This document shows positions 1-9,401 of a stretch of DNA of 64,000 nt, in pieces. A program made the translations under genes and the position numbers. The notes beneath the pieces are model-generated. The model did not search any database and was not told the DNA's origin. It saw only the letters and a list, made by a program, of their open reading frames with translations. Positions within the stretch are counted from its first letter, which is position 1, and each line of letters begins with the position of its first letter. Origin of the DNA: Pectobacterium carotovorum (lineage in GTDB: Bacteria > Pseudomonadota > Gammaproteobacteria > Enterobacterales > Enterobacteriaceae); the NCBI GenBank assembly GCA_016415585.1, contig CP066552.1:496001-560000 (forward strand), given 5' to 3'.

Positions 1-660
1 ATGCCTACCGTTATCGAACAGCAACTGGGACAAAACACGCTGAAGCTGTTACGGCACAGTGATTTTAAGCCTTCTAAACTGCCTGTTGAACGCCAGCAGG
101 CGATGCAAGCGCTGTTTCAACAGGTCATGCCCGCTGATATGCGGGAAGACAAAACGCCACTGCGCCTGGAGATCATGTCCGCGCCTATTGGGCCGAATGC
201 TTTTATGCTGGCGGATGGCACGCTGATTATCAGTGACGATCTGGTGAAGCTGGCGAAAAATAACGACGAACTGGCTGCGGTGATGCTGCATGAAATGGGG
301 CATCACGCCTATCGCCACCCAATGCGTATGGTAGTGCGTTCGTCGTTGGTATCGCTGACGTTCATGTGGATGACGGGAGATGTCAGCGGCGTGGGGGATA
401 CCGTGTTGCAGTCTGCCGCTTTTATCAACGAGATGCAGTTTTCCCGCGATATGGAACGGGAAGCCGACGCATGGGCAATAGCAGAAATGCAGCAGCAAGG
501 ACGTTCGCTTCAGTCGATGCAGGCAATGTATCGGGCCTTGATCGCTAACGACCGCAGTCATGATGAAATTGATTCGCTGGATTTACCGGACTGGCTGAGT
601 ACGCACCCAGATATGGATGAGCGGCTGAAAGCCATTGAAAGCGAGATGAATAAGCACTAA
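1..660 (+). CDS. M48 family zinc metalloprotease, probably 5'-truncated by the window edge
   Basis: The 219 readable residues carry the gluzincin motif HEMGHH (zinc ligands His97 and His101, catalytic Glu98) and a downstream EREADAW segment supplying the third ligand, so this is an M48 (Ste24/HtpX/BepA-like) peptidase domain. It lacks the N-terminal signal or membrane segment usual for the family. The first base of the window is the A of an ATG with no visible ribosome site, so the true start probably lies upstream and this is the C-terminal part. A hydrophobic stretch after the motif (around residues 109-125) fits M48 architecture. A role in envelope protein quality control is family inference only. 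It ends with TAA, and a dispersed repeat follows. Confidence 0.8.
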   Translation: MPTVIEQQLGQNTLKLLRHSDFKPSKLPVERQQAMQALFQQVMPADMREDKTPLRLEIMSAPIGPNAFMLADGTLIISDDLVKLAKNNDELAAVMLHEMGHHAYRHPMRMVVRSSLVSLTFMWMTGDVSGVGDTVLQSAAFINEMQFSRDMEREADAWAIAEMQQQGRSLQSMQAMYRALIANDRSHDEIDSLDLPDWLSTHPDMDERLKAIESEMNKH

Positions 661-742
661 TCCTCAACTCTCGATTCTCACCTCCGATCTAACCCTGCCT
701 TGTGTCGATCGTGTGTGGTGTCACCGCACACGATCTCCTTTC

Positions 743-1015
<273 letters not shown>

Positions 1016-1282
1016 GATTATATTTTTGATCAAAAAAAGCTCACTTTGCTGTTTTTATAAACGCGAGTGTCGAGCGGAAAATATGAGCCGAGTAGCCAGA
1101 CGATTAACAGGAATGCGTTAAATATCATCCTATTAAAAACTATCTGTAGAATCTTTCGCGATAAATAAAAAAATCAGAGAATAATCTCTTTTTATTATTA
1201 GTCCGCTTATGTTTATTGGGATTTTTCCTAATAGACATTAAAATCGTGGCTTCACGACTTCATGATTACCGAAGAGTTATTT

Positions 1283-2362
1283 ATGATTAATCGAATACTA
1301 TCAGGGGTGGTGGGCGCATTTCTGTTAATGCTGTCACCATTAACGCATGCACAGGCCAATTTCCCAGAGCCCAAAGAAGGCGACTGGATTGCGCCAGAAT
1401 TTACCTTCAACAGCGGCGAAAAATTAAAAGATCTGCGTATTCATTACTACACGATCGGTGATAAAACCAAGCCCGCTGTCTTATTGCTACATGGAACGAA
1501 CCAGCCGATTAAATCACTGTTAGCAAATGGTTTTGGTGGCGAGCTGTTCGGGCCGGGTCAGGCGCTGGATAGCAGCAAATACTTTATTATCATGCCGGAG
1601 AGCATCGGTTCTGGAAAATCGTCCAAACCGTCAGACGGCTTACGAATGAAATTCCCACAGTACGATTATAACGATATGGTGCAAGCACAATATCGCTTAA
1701 TCAAAGAAGGGCTGGGTATTAACCACCTGCGCCTGGTGATGGGATATTCCATGGGCGGCATGCAAACCTGGCTCTGGGGTGAAAAATACCCAGACATGAT
1801 GGATGCGCTGGTGCCAATGGCATCGCTGCCGAATGAGCTGTCTGGCCGTAACTGGATGATGCGCCGCATTTTGATTGAATCCATCAAGAACGATCCGGTG
1901 TGGAATAACGGTGATTACATACAGCAGCCGCCAACGCTGAAAACGGCCAACATTATGTTCAGTATCGCCACCACTGGCGGCACGCTGGCGTATCAGAGCA
2001 AAGCACCAACGCGTGCACAGGCGGACAAACTGGTAGAAGATCGCCTTGCGGCACCGTCGACCAGCGATGCCAACGACTTTATTTATATCTGGGGCTCGTC
2101 TGCAAATTATAACGCGGCACTGGAGCTGAATAAAATTAAGGCACCTGTTCTGGTGATTAACTCTGCGGATGATGAGCGTAATCCTATTGAAACAGGCATC
2201 CTGGATAATGAGCTTAAGAAAATTAAGCAGGCGACGTTGTTCCTTATTCCCGCCAGTAAAGATACCAGTGGGCATGGCACCATGATGTCGGCGAAGTTTT
2301 ATAAAGATGAATTGCAACGTTTCTTAGAAAAGAATCCGTCTCAGAAAAATAATAAAAAATAA
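1283..2362 (+). CDS. Exported alpha/beta-hydrolase of the homoserine O-acetyltransferase (MetX)-like family
   Basis: An alpha/beta-hydrolase fold: the oxyanion region LLLHGT, a nucleophile elbow GYSMGG (Ser156), and an Asp/His pair near the C terminus (SADDERNP and GHGTMM). The best family match from memory is the MetX-like esterase/acyltransferase group. An N-terminal signal peptide with cleavage near THA-QA (about residue 24) predicts a periplasmic enzyme, unlike biosynthetic MetX, so methionine synthesis is unlikely. I chose the ATG at 1283, not the in-frame ATG at 1262, because GAAGAG at 1271-1276 is correctly spaced and the signal peptide then begins MINR. It is a single-gene unit; the substrate cannot be told from sequence. 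Confidence 0.8.
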   Translation: MINRILSGVVGAFLLMLSPLTHAQANFPEPKEGDWIAPEFTFNSGEKLKDLRIHYYTIGDKTKPAVLLLHGTNQPIKSLLANGFGGELFGPGQALDSSKYFIIMPESIGSGKSSKPSDGLRMKFPQYDYNDMVQAQYRLIKEGLGINHLRLVMGYSMGGMQTWLWGEKYPDMMDALVPMASLPNELSGRNWMMRRILIESIKNDPVWNNGDYIQQPPTLKTANIMFSIATTGGTLAYQSKAPTRAQADKLVEDRLAAPSTSDANDFIYIWGSSANYNAALELNKIKAPVLVINSADDERNPIETGILDNELKKIKQATLFLIPASKDTSGHGTMMSAKFYKDELQRFLEKNPSQKNNKK

Positions 2363-2574
2363 AAACACATGACCGGCAGAAAGTCTTTTTCTGTCGGTCA
2401 TCGTTTGCTTGCTACCTTTCTTTATTTTATTACGGTTTTATAACGAATTTATTTCAGTTCGTGGGGATTAACACGTCTGGAAAAATGAATAACGACTATT
2501 ACGTAAATAACGGAACGGCTCTGCTCTGGAGCTGGTGCTCATCCTTTCTTATTTTCAGACTACAGGGATAATTT

Positions 2575-4194
2575 ATGTTTCGTAAGATAAAGATCCGTAC
2601 TGCACTCAGCATGATGGTGTTTTCGTTAGCGGCGTTACTGCTTTTCGTCGGCGTGTTAGGGTTGGTTGCCGTTCAGTCAGGGAATAAATCATTTGCTCGC
2701 GTCGATATGGAAGTGCTGCCAGGGCTGGTTGCACTGAATGACAGCTCCGAACTGCTGTTGCGTGGCCGGTTGGATTTGCGTCTGTACGAATCATTAATGG
2801 GGAAAGGGGATGTCGAGGCGGCTAAAGTCGCGCTAGGGCGTGCCAGAGGCAAGGTCGACGGTGCCAGTGAAAAGTGGCAGGAATACCTGAAATACCCGCA
2901 GTCCGAAGCGGAGAAAGTCATTTCTGCGGACATGGCTGAAAAGCGTAATACGCTGATGCAGGAGTTTATCGATCCGGCATTTGCAGCGCTTAACGCAGGG
3001 AATCTGGATGAATATCGTCAGCGTGCCGGGAAATCAACGGTGCTGTATGCCGCATTTGATAAATCCTCTAAAGCGTTGGTTGCCTTCAAACTGAAGAGTA
3101 TTGATGAAGCCTATGCCGATTCGAATGGACGCGTCGAGCTGATGGAAACCATTCTGTACGGTGCGATTGCCTGTGCGTTGCTGCTGGCGGCGCTGGCCTG
3201 GTCCGTGGTGACCAACATGATCGTGAAACCGCTGAATCAGGCTATTTCCGTCTTTGACCGTATCGCCGAAGGCGACCTGCGGGCACAGATTGATAGCAGT
3301 GGAAAAAATGAAATTGCACACCTGTTTGCCGCGGTTCAACGTATGCGCGACGGGCTGGAAAATATGGTGCGCGTGGTGCGTAACGGTACCGATGCGATAA
3401 GCGTCGGTGTCGAGGAAATTGCCTCCGGTAACATCGATCTCTCCAGCCGTACCGAGCAGCAGGCGGCCTCGTTGGATGAAACCGCTTCAAGCATGGAACA
3501 GATCATGTCGACGGTGAAAAACAACGAAGACAACACGCGTAAGGCCAACGATCTGGCGCTAAAAGCCTCTAATTCTGCGTCTCGCGGCGGGAATGTTGTC
3601 TCCGAAGTGGTTGATACCATGCGTTCCATCAAACAGAGTTCTGCCAAGATTTCCGACATTGTTGGTGTAATCGACGGCATCGCCTTCCAGACCAACCTGC
3701 TGGCGTTGAACGCGGCGGTGGAATCTGCGCGCGCGGGTCAATACGGTAAAGGTTTTGCGGTGGTGGCTTCCGAAGTGCGGATGCTGGCTGCGCGCAGTGC
3801 GACGGCAGCGAAAGAGATCGGCACCATGATCGATGATTCTCTCAGCCGTATTGAAAAGGGCGCGGGGCTGGTTGAAGTCGCGGGTAACACTATGGACGAA
3901 GTGCTGATGGATGTGAAAAAAGTGGTCGATATTATGGATGAGATCACGCTGGCTTCCAGCGAGCAGAGTCGCGGTATTTCACAGATCAATATCGCCATCA
4001 ATCAGATGGATGGGGTGACTCAGCAGAATGCGTCATTGGTATCAGAAGTAGCGGCCTCAGCGAATTCGCTTCAGGAGCAAGTTGTTAACCTGCAACAGTC
4101 CGTTTCCCGTTTCCAGATCGCAAGAGAAAACATGGGCATGGACAACGTGCCGCCCGGTTTACGCCAGAACATTGCGCTGGTCGATGCCCGTTAA
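2575..4194 (+). CDS. Methyl-accepting chemotaxis protein
   Basis: A 539-residue inner-membrane chemoreceptor. Transmembrane segments lie near residues 11-33 and 191-213, enclosing a roughly 155-residue periplasmic four-helix-bundle-type sensor domain. A HAMP domain follows (MIVKPLNQAISVFDRI), then the cytoplasmic signalling bundle with the highly conserved hairpin tip (FQTNLLALNAAVESARAG). It relays ligand binding to CheA/CheW. The C terminus ends ALVDAR, without the NWETF-like pentapeptide that tethers CheR/CheB in major receptors, so it probably behaves as a low-abundance receptor. It is preceded by a 212-bp gap without a gene. The ligand is unknown; soft-rot bacteria carry dozens of such receptors. 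Confidence 0.93.
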   Translation: MFRKIKIRTALSMMVFSLAALLLFVGVLGLVAVQSGNKSFARVDMEVLPGLVALNDSSELLLRGRLDLRLYESLMGKGDVEAAKVALGRARGKVDGASEKWQEYLKYPQSEAEKVISADMAEKRNTLMQEFIDPAFAALNAGNLDEYRQRAGKSTVLYAAFDKSSKALVAFKLKSIDEAYADSNGRVELMETILYGAIACALLLAALAWSVVTNMIVKPLNQAISVFDRIAEGDLRAQIDSSGKNEIAHLFAAVQRMRDGLENMVRVVRNGTDAISVGVEEIASGNIDLSSRTEQQAASLDETASSMEQIMSTVKNNEDNTRKANDLALKASNSASRGGNVVSEVVDTMRSIKQSSAKISDIVGVIDGIAFQTNLLALNAAVESARAGQYGKGFAVVASEVRMLAARSATAAKEIGTMIDDSLSRIEKGAGLVEVAGNTMDEVLMDVKKVVDIMDEITLASSEQSRGISQINIAINQMDGVTQQNASLVSEVAASANSLQEQVVNLQQSVSRFQIARENMGMDNVPPGLRQNIALVDAR

Positions 4195-4424
4195 TCGTTA
4201 AATGATCTATCGCCTGTTTTCGCTGATGTTATGTGGGCAGCGAAGACTGGTGACTTAGCAGCAGGGCGGAGTGATTTTGGGCCAGCACCAGGCTCGCTCC
4301 GTTCATCGAACTGGATGACCCACAAATCCCCCGATACGAAGGAATAAATCAAAACGTATCGGAAGGCGAGCTGTGCGGGGGACGCAGAACGTATCTGTGT
4401 CCAGCAAGGTCAATTTTTCCCGGT

Positions 4425-4643
4425 TTGAGGAAGAAAGGCACAACGCTGGCGGCGGTTTCAAAGGCATCTGGACTAGCGTCTTCAACACTTGCTAATGTGT
4501 TGACAAGACATTGGCCTAAAGGTGAGAGATTAATTGCTTGTGCATTGGGAAAGCAGCCGGAAGAGATCTGGCCGTCACGCTATCAAGGTATGAGTCCGAA
4601 TCATGGGGAAGGGTTGCGGGATAACGTTCTCGTAGTGAATTGA
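4425..4643 (+). pseudogene. Ner/Nlp (SfsB)-type winged DNA-binding protein, 5' end lost
   Basis: Residues RKKGTTLAAVSKASGLASST and WPKGERLIACALGKQPEEIWP match the Mu Ner / enterobacterial Nlp (SfsB) helix-turn-helix family almost throughout. Family members begin about ten residues earlier, with a segment like WHPADIIAAL. Here the upstream codons in frame (ARSIFPG) do not match, and only a TTG at 4425 is available as a start, without a convincing ribosome site. I therefore read this as a gene that lost its 5' end. The upstream gap 4195-4424 has no gene. It sits next to a scarred tRNA-Phe locus, which fits local insertion or excision damage. A functional short form using TTG cannot be excluded. 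Confidence 0.6.
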
Positions 4644-4661
4644 ACCCATTCCCCCAAAAGC

Positions 4662-4691
4662 AAAAAACCAGCCGTTAGGCTGGTTTTTTTT
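4662..4691 (+). terminator. Rho-independent terminator after the Ner/Nlp fragment
   Basis: Stem AACCAGCC / GGCTGGTT with loop GTTA, followed by a run of T. A-rich DNA on the other side makes it potentially bidirectional. Confidence 0.85.
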
Positions 4692-4695
4692 AATT

Positions 4696-4713
4696 AGTGG
4701 TGCCGGACTCGGA
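4696..4713. repeat. Imperfect copy of the tRNA-Phe 3' end (possible attachment-site scar)
   Basis: AGTGGTGCCGGACTCGGA here matches 4858-4876, which covers the CCA end and acceptor/T-arm of the tRNA-Phe gene, with one base missing. The two copies lie in the same orientation, about 162 bp apart. Direct duplication of a tRNA 3' end is the usual footprint of an integrase-driven element. Confidence 0.6.
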
Positions 4714-4823
4714 CAAACGCCGGAGTCGTTGAACAGCGCGCGTGTCGCGCTAGCCCTGAAAGGGTGAACCGCTTGCGGCGAATAATCGAACGACGTTCGA
4801 TGGAGAGTCCATAAGCCAGAAAC

Positions 4824-4850
4824 GAAAAACCCCCGCCAAAGGCGAGGGTT
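4824..4850 (-). terminator. Terminator of tRNA-Phe
   Basis: On the minus strand, AACCCTCGCC-TTT-GGCGGGGGTT followed by TTTCG; one G-T pair in the stem. It lies directly after the tRNA 3' end. Confidence 0.8.
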
Positions 4851-4859
4851 AAGAATGAG

Positions 4860-4935
4860 TGGTGCCCGGACTCGGAATCGAACCAAGGACACGAGGATTT
4901 TCAATCCTCTGCTCTACCGACTGAGCTATCCGGGC
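4860..4935 (-). tRNA. tRNA-Phe (anticodon GAA)
   Basis: The minus strand reads GCCCGGATAGCTCAGTCGGT at the 5' end, anticodon loop TTGAAAA with GAA, T-arm GGTTCGATTCC, and an encoded CCA (76 nt). Acceptor stem GCCCGGA/TCCGGGC pairs fully. It sits beside yjdC/dsbD as the pheU locus does in E. coli. tRNA-Phe genes are frequent integration sites, in line with the duplicated 3' end nearby. Confidence 0.97.
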
Positions 4936-5061
4936 AACGGGGCGCATTAAACCGTATTGACCGCGTGGCGTCAACGGGTTTATCAACGAAAGCGCTGAAA
5001 AACCTGCTGACTGCCGACTTTTCAGCCAAACTACGGGCTTTACCGCATTTTGTGTCCGAAA

Positions 5062-5637
5062 TCAGGTGAGTGCGCCGTTTTTACGGCACAGCGCAAAGCG
5101 TAATACATCTTCAGCTAACCGCTGGGCGGTGGCGATGCTAGCGGCCTGATGCTTGACTAGCAGGTTGCTCAGGCAGCCTTCCAGAATCAATTCCATCTGC
5201 TGTGCCACCATTTCGGGATCGTCCGTTTCCAGCTCTTCTAGCAAATCGCGAGTGTACTGGTAAGATGCCTGCTTCTGCTGTTCCGCAATCTGGTGAATAG
5301 GGTGGTTGATATCAGGAAAGAAGCTGCACGCCGCAATAAACAAGCAACCCGGATAGCGCTGTTTGTTCACCGACTCGTGCAGCACCTGATAGCGCGCCAG
5401 TAGCTTCTGCTCGATGCTTTTCTCGTTGTCCAATAGCAGTTGACGTCGCCAGGTATCGACCTGCTGGCTATGGTGGCGCAGGCCGTCGTACAGCAATGCT
5501 TCCCGATCCGGCCAGAATGGCGTCAGTTCTTCTACCGGAACCCCCAATCTCTCCGCCAGCATATCCAGCGTTGTCATGGAAAAACCATGCTGCTCCAGTA
5601 GCGTAAGCGCATGTTCAAGAACGTCTTCCCGTTGCAT
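5062..5637 (-). CDS. yjdC: TetR/AcrR family transcriptional regulator YjdC
   Basis: A 191-residue protein with an N-terminal TetR-type helix-turn-helix (residues about 4-50, [20 protein letters not shown]) and an all-helical ligand-binding C-terminal domain. It lies directly downstream of dsbD on the same strand with a 43-bp gap, the E. coli dsbD-yjdC arrangement, which supports the name. Co-transcription with cutA-dsbD is likely. The effector and regulon are not known to me. The start ATG follows a GGAGGAAACC ribosome site, which leaves little doubt. Confidence 0.88.
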   Translation of the reverse strand: MQREDVLEHALTLLEQHGFSMTTLDMLAERLGVPVEELTPFWPDREALLYDGLRHHSQQVDTWRRQLLLDNEKSIEQKLLARYQVLHESVNKQRYPGCLFIAACSFFPDINHPIHQIAEQQKQASYQYTRDLLEELETDDPEMVAQQMELILEGCLSNLLVKHQAASIATAQRLAEDVLRFALCRKNGALT

Positions 5638-5680
5638 TTGGTTTCCTCCAGAAGCACAACAAGCGAATTGAAAGTGTCGT

Positions 5681-7414
5681 TTATGGGCTGAACTTCTGCA
5701 AATGTGCCTGAAATTGTTCAGCGTTCATAAAACCGGTGACGCGCGAGCCGGGGATCTCTTTCCCCTGAGCGTCAAAAAAGACGATGGTCGGCAGCCCTAA
5801 AACCTGTAGCTTTTTCAGCAGCGCGTTTTGTTCTTCGCGGTTAGCGGTGACGTCCGCCTGTAGTAGCGTGATGCGCGACAGATGGTTTTGCACCGCCGGG
5901 TCGCTGAACGTGTATTTCTCGAACTCTTTGCAGGCCACGCACCAGTCAGCGTAAAGATCGAGCATAACAGGCTGAGCGCTCTTTGCCAGCGCGCTGTTGA
6001 GATCGGCAATGTTGGCGACGGGGGCGAAGTTCAGTGCCGACGTGTGGGCTTGCGCCACGCCAGTTGGGGGGAATACCCAGTCTTGCAGCGGTTTAGCGCT
6101 GATCACCAAGCCTGCCAGCAGCAGCAACTGTACGCCACGCATCCAGCCTTTGCTGCTACGCAACGTCAGCATGAGCGCCCAGCCGAAGAAGGCGATACCG
6201 AGCGCGCTCCACAGGCGCATCCCCCACGTTTCACCCAGAATACGTTCCAGCAGGAAGACGGGCAGTGCCAGAATAATGAAGCCAAACGCTTCCTTAACGT
6301 ATTGCATCCACGGGCCGCTGCGCGGTAGCAGTTTGTTGCCGAACAGCGTGACCAGAATGAGCGGTAAACCCATTCCGAGTGCGTAGAGATAGAGCGTGCC
6401 GCCACCTGCCAGCATGTTGCCGCTCTGGGCGATATAAAGCAGGATGGCGCTGAGCGGGGCGGTGGTGCAGGGAGAACAAATTAGCCCAGCCAATGCGCCC
6501 ATGCAGAATACGCCAGTGACGGAGCCGCCTTGCTGATGGTTGCTCCACTCTGTCAGTCGGGTTTGTACCGATGACGGGAGCTGGAGTGTATACAGTCCAA
6601 ACATGGACAGTGCCAGCGCAGCAAACATTACCGACAGACCAATCAGAATGTACGGATGCTGGAGCGCCGCCTGAAAGCGTAATCCGGCAGCGGCAACAAC
6701 CAGCCCAAGCAGCGTGTAGGTGAGCGCCATGCCCTGAACATAGGTCATCGACAGCAGCAGTGTGCGGCGCGGCGTCAGCTGTTCTTTTCTGCCCAGCACC
6801 AGACTGGCGATTAGCGGGTACATCGGCAGGACGCAAGGTGTGAAGGCGACGCCGATACCAATCAACAGCGCCCACCACGGCGAAAACGGCATCGGCGTGG
6901 TCTGCGGCGGTGCCGTCTGGCTCAAGACTACATTGGGCGGAGCATCCGTGCCTGCGTTAGCCAGCACCTGGCTGAGAGGAACGGTGCGCGTTTCCGGCGG
7001 ATAGCAGAAACCGGCATCGGCGCAGCCTTGATAGGTGACTTTAACCGTTGCGCCGCTTTCAGCCCGTTCAATGGGAACCGCTAGCGCCAGCCGATCCTGC
7101 AGGATAAAGACCTGACCGAAAAACTCGTCATTATGGCTTTCGCCCTGCGGCATCTCCACCTTGCCAAGCGTGGCACCGTTCCCTTCGATCTTGATTTGCG
7201 CGCGGTACAGGTAGTAATCGGGATGGATATCCCAGCGCAGGTTGAGCTGGTTATCCTGCTGTTGAAACTCAAAGGCGAAAGCGCCATCGACCGGCAAAAA
7301 GCGTGACGTCGTGCTGTTGCCAAACAGTTTCTGGCCGAAAGAAGAGGCGGCCACACTGGGAGTACTGAAAGCCGTCCATAACAGGAAAATCAGCGTAAAG
7401 ATGCGTTGAGCCAT
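5681..7414 (-). CDS. dsbD: Thiol:disulfide interchange protein DsbD
   Basis: Carries electrons from cytoplasmic thioredoxin across the inner membrane to periplasmic DsbC, DsbG and CcmG. All three redox domains are present in the 577 residues. A signal peptide leads to the periplasmic alpha domain with paired cysteines in [13 protein letters not shown]. Eight membrane segments form the beta domain, with cysteines in [10 protein letters not shown] and [10 protein letters not shown]. The C-terminal thioredoxin-like gamma domain has the CVAC active site in [11 protein letters not shown]. The length fits the family. The start overlaps the 3' end of cutA by 25 bp, indicating translational coupling in a cutA-dsbD-yjdC operon. 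Confidence 0.97.
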   Translation of the reverse strand: MAQRIFTLIFLLWTAFSTPSVAASSFGQKLFGNSTTSRFLPVDGAFAFEFQQQDNQLNLRWDIHPDYYLYRAQIKIEGNGATLGKVEMPQGESHNDEFFGQVFILQDRLALAVPIERAESGATVKVTYQGCADAGFCYPPETRTVPLSQVLANAGTDAPPNVVLSQTAPPQTTPMPFSPWWALLIGIGVAFTPCVLPMYPLIASLVLGRKEQLTPRRTLLLSMTYVQGMALTYTLLGLVVAAAGLRFQAALQHPYILIGLSVMFAALALSMFGLYTLQLPSSVQTRLTEWSNHQQGGSVTGVFCMGALAGLICSPCTTAPLSAILLYIAQSGNMLAGGGTLYLYALGMGLPLILVTLFGNKLLPRSGPWMQYVKEAFGFIILALPVFLLERILGETWGMRLWSALGIAFFGWALMLTLRSSKGWMRGVQLLLLAGLVISAKPLQDWVFPPTGVAQAHTSALNFAPVANIADLNSALAKSAQPVMLDLYADWCVACKEFEKYTFSDPAVQNHLSRITLLQADVTANREEQNALLKKLQVLGLPTIVFFDAQGKEIPGSRVTGFMNAEQFQAHLQKFSP

Positions 7415-7722
7415 GTCAGATAATCGCTATCGCCCCCGGATACCGGCAGAACTAACAGCTCCGGCGTATCATAAGGGTGTTGTTGTTTCAGATGAGTCAG
7501 CAGCGCTTGCTGATGTGAGGTATCGCTTTTTATCAGCATTTGTACTTCTGATTGCTGTTCGAGCTTGCCTTCCCAGTAGTAGAGCGAACGTGCGCCGGGC
7601 AGCAGGGTGACGCAGGCGGCAAGCCGCGTTTCCAGCAGCGAGTCGGCAAGCCGTTGTGCACAGGCGTCGTCAGGTGCGGTACATAATATGACGACAGCAT
7701 CGCTAAGCGGGCGGTCAGACAT
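7390..7722 (-). CDS. cutA: Divalent-cation tolerance protein CutA
   Basis: A small trimeric protein of 110 residues that closely follows E. coli CutA ([16 protein letters not shown] near the start, [11 protein letters not shown] and [11 protein letters not shown] later). The role in copper and other metal tolerance is known genetically; the biochemistry is unclear. I chose the ATG at 7722 because GGAGGA (complement of 7727-7732) precedes it. The longer frame starting at 7770 adds 16 residues with no family match and no ribosome site. It is the first gene of the cutA-dsbD-yjdC unit. Confidence 0.95.
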   Translation of the reverse strand: MSDRPLSDAVVILCTAPDDACAQRLADSLLETRLAACVTLLPGARSLYYWEGKLEQQSEVQMLIKSDTSHQQALLTHLKQQHPYDTPELLVLPVSGGDSDYLTWLNASLR

Positions 7723-7853
7723 CACATCCTCCGTGTCAGATGAACAAATCCCAGACAACCAGAGCCACACTATACCTTGCTTTATTGTTTGAAGGGAATG
7801 AGGCGGATCGACGAGCTAAGCCGATCCGCGAGGGACTGTCTGGAAAGCAATCT

Positions 7854-9155
7854 TTAGATCAGGATACTGCCGAGAATAAAGCCAAATATCACCGACAGCG
7901 TAATCGCCAGCACGCCGGGAATCAGGAAGGAGTGGTTAAACACAAACTTGCCGATGCGCGTGGAGCCCGTGTCGTCCATCTCCACGGCGGCCAACAGAGT
8001 CGGGTAGGTCGGCAGAACGAACAGAGCCGAAACGGCAGCAAAAGACGCCACGGCTGTGACCGGAGACACGCCCAACAGCAGCGCAGCAGGCATCAGCGCT
8101 TTTGCCGTTGCCGCCTGTGAGTAAAGCAGGGTAGCGGCGAAGAACAGCACGACAGCTAGCATCCACGGATAGCTTTGCAGCAGTGCGCCTGCGGTGTCCT
8201 GAATATCGGAAATGTGTGCTTTAACAAAGGTATCGCCCAGCCAGGCAACGCCCATCACGCAGATACAGGCGCTCATGCCGGATTTAAACGTGCTAGCGGA
8301 GAGGATGCGTGCGGTATCGATTTTGCAGGTGATGCAAATCAGCGTGGCGATGGTCAGCATGAAGACCACAATCGCTTCGTTACGTGGCAGAACCGGGTTC
8401 TGAATCAGCCCGACGGTGCCGCTGATTGCCGTGGCATACAGCACGACAGCAACGATGCCGATTAGAAACAGCATCACGGAAAGCTTGGCACCCGGTTTGA
8501 TCTCATGCTGGCTATTACCGCGCAGCGTGGTTTCGCCTTTTTTCAGACGTTCCTGATAAATTGGATCGTCTTTCAGCTCTTTACCCAGGAAGTTGGTCAC
8601 AATCGCCGTCAGCATGATCGCGGCGAGCGTGGTCGGAATACAAATCCCTAACAGCAGCAGATAGCTGACGCCGTGCGGCTCAAGAATACCGGCGACAAAC
8701 ACCACTGCCGCCGAGATCGGCGAGGCAGTAATGGCGATTTGCGAGGCGACAACGGCGATAGAGAGCGGGCGAGAAGGGCGAATACCCTGCTCTTTGGCAA
8801 CTTCGGCGATAACCGGCAGGGTGGAGAACGCGGTGTGTCCGGTTCCGGCCAGAATCGTCATGAAGTAGGTGACCAGTGGCGCGAGAAAGGTGACGTATTT
8901 CGGGTGCTTACGCAGCAGTTTCTCCGCCAGACTGACCAGATAATCCATTCCGCCCGCCACCTGCATCGCGGCGATGGCGGCGATAACGGCCATGATAATT
9001 TCAATGACATCAAAAGGGATGGCGCCGGGCTTTATCTGAAACCCAAGCGTAAGAACAAGCACTCCCAGGCCACCGGCGAAACCAATGCCGATGCCTCCCA
9101 GTCGTGCCCCCAAATAGATGGCGAGCAGAACGATCAGTAACTCAAGACCAAGCAT
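7854..9155 (-). CDS. dcuA: Anaerobic C4-dicarboxylate transporter DcuA
   Basis: A 433-residue inner-membrane protein with ten or more hydrophobic segments and the Dcu signature region (AGTGHTAFSTLPVIAEVAKE). DcuA exchanges or imports aspartate, fumarate, malate and succinate, chiefly for fumarate respiration. It lies downstream of aspA in the same direction, as in E. coli, so aspartate uptake and its deamination to fumarate are linked. Between the two genes lie repeat R2 and the aspA terminator, so much of dcuA expression probably comes from its own promoter, as in E. coli. An inverted repeat GCGGATCG/CGATCCGC at 7803-7829 lies just past its stop and may stabilise the transcript end. Confidence 0.95.
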   Translation of the reverse strand: MLGLELLIVLLAIYLGARLGGIGIGFAGGLGVLVLTLGFQIKPGAIPFDVIEIIMAVIAAIAAMQVAGGMDYLVSLAEKLLRKHPKYVTFLAPLVTYFMTILAGTGHTAFSTLPVIAEVAKEQGIRPSRPLSIAVVASQIAITASPISAAVVFVAGILEPHGVSYLLLLGICIPTTLAAIMLTAIVTNFLGKELKDDPIYQERLKKGETTLRGNSQHEIKPGAKLSVMLFLIGIVAVVLYATAISGTVGLIQNPVLPRNEAIVVFMLTIATLICITCKIDTARILSASTFKSGMSACICVMGVAWLGDTFVKAHISDIQDTAGALLQSYPWMLAVVLFFAATLLYSQAATAKALMPAALLLGVSPVTAVASFAAVSALFVLPTYPTLLAAVEMDDTGSTRIGKFVFNHSFLIPGVLAITLSVIFGFILGSILI

Positions 9156-9188
9156 GACTATGCTCCTTAATTAATAAAAAATTCAATC

Positions 9189-9312
9189 TACTCGTCATAC
9201 TTCAAGCTGCTTGTGCGTTGGCTGCCCTTACTCACCCCAGTCACTTACTCGTGTAAGCTCCTGGGGATTCATGCGGTTGCCGCCTTCACGCAACTCGAAT
9301 TATTTAGAGTGC
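9189..9312. repeat. Dispersed intergenic repeat, copy R2 (short form)
   Basis: Begins TACTCGTCATACTTCAAGCT and ends CAACTCGAATTATTTAGAGT, the same ends as R1 and R3. The interior has the CAGTCACTTACTCGTGTAAG and CTGGGGATTC modules. It lies between aspA and dcuA and is transcribed through if the aspA terminator is leaky. Confidence 0.85.
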
Positions 9313-9340
9313 ATAACTTATTCTTATGGCCGTAGACGGC

Positions 9341-9381
9341 AAAAAATAAAGGCACGCTGTTCTTCGTGAACGGACGTGCCT
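9341..9381 (-). terminator. Terminator of aspA
   Basis: On the minus strand AGGCACG...CGTGCCT with an inner GTTC/GAAC stem, followed by TTATTTTTTG. It begins 20 bp after the aspA stop. Confidence 0.85.
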
Positions 9382-9401
9382 GTTGGAATTAGATGTCGGT
9401 A

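Noticed and set aside
4575..4904. 109-codon minus-strand frame across the terminators and tRNA-Phe
   Set aside because: It translates through a tRNA gene and two terminator hairpins; not credible as a protein.
7803..7829. GCGGATCG/CGATCCGC inverted repeat as the dcuA terminator
   Set aside because: No T-run follows on the minus strand; kept only as a remark under dcuA.
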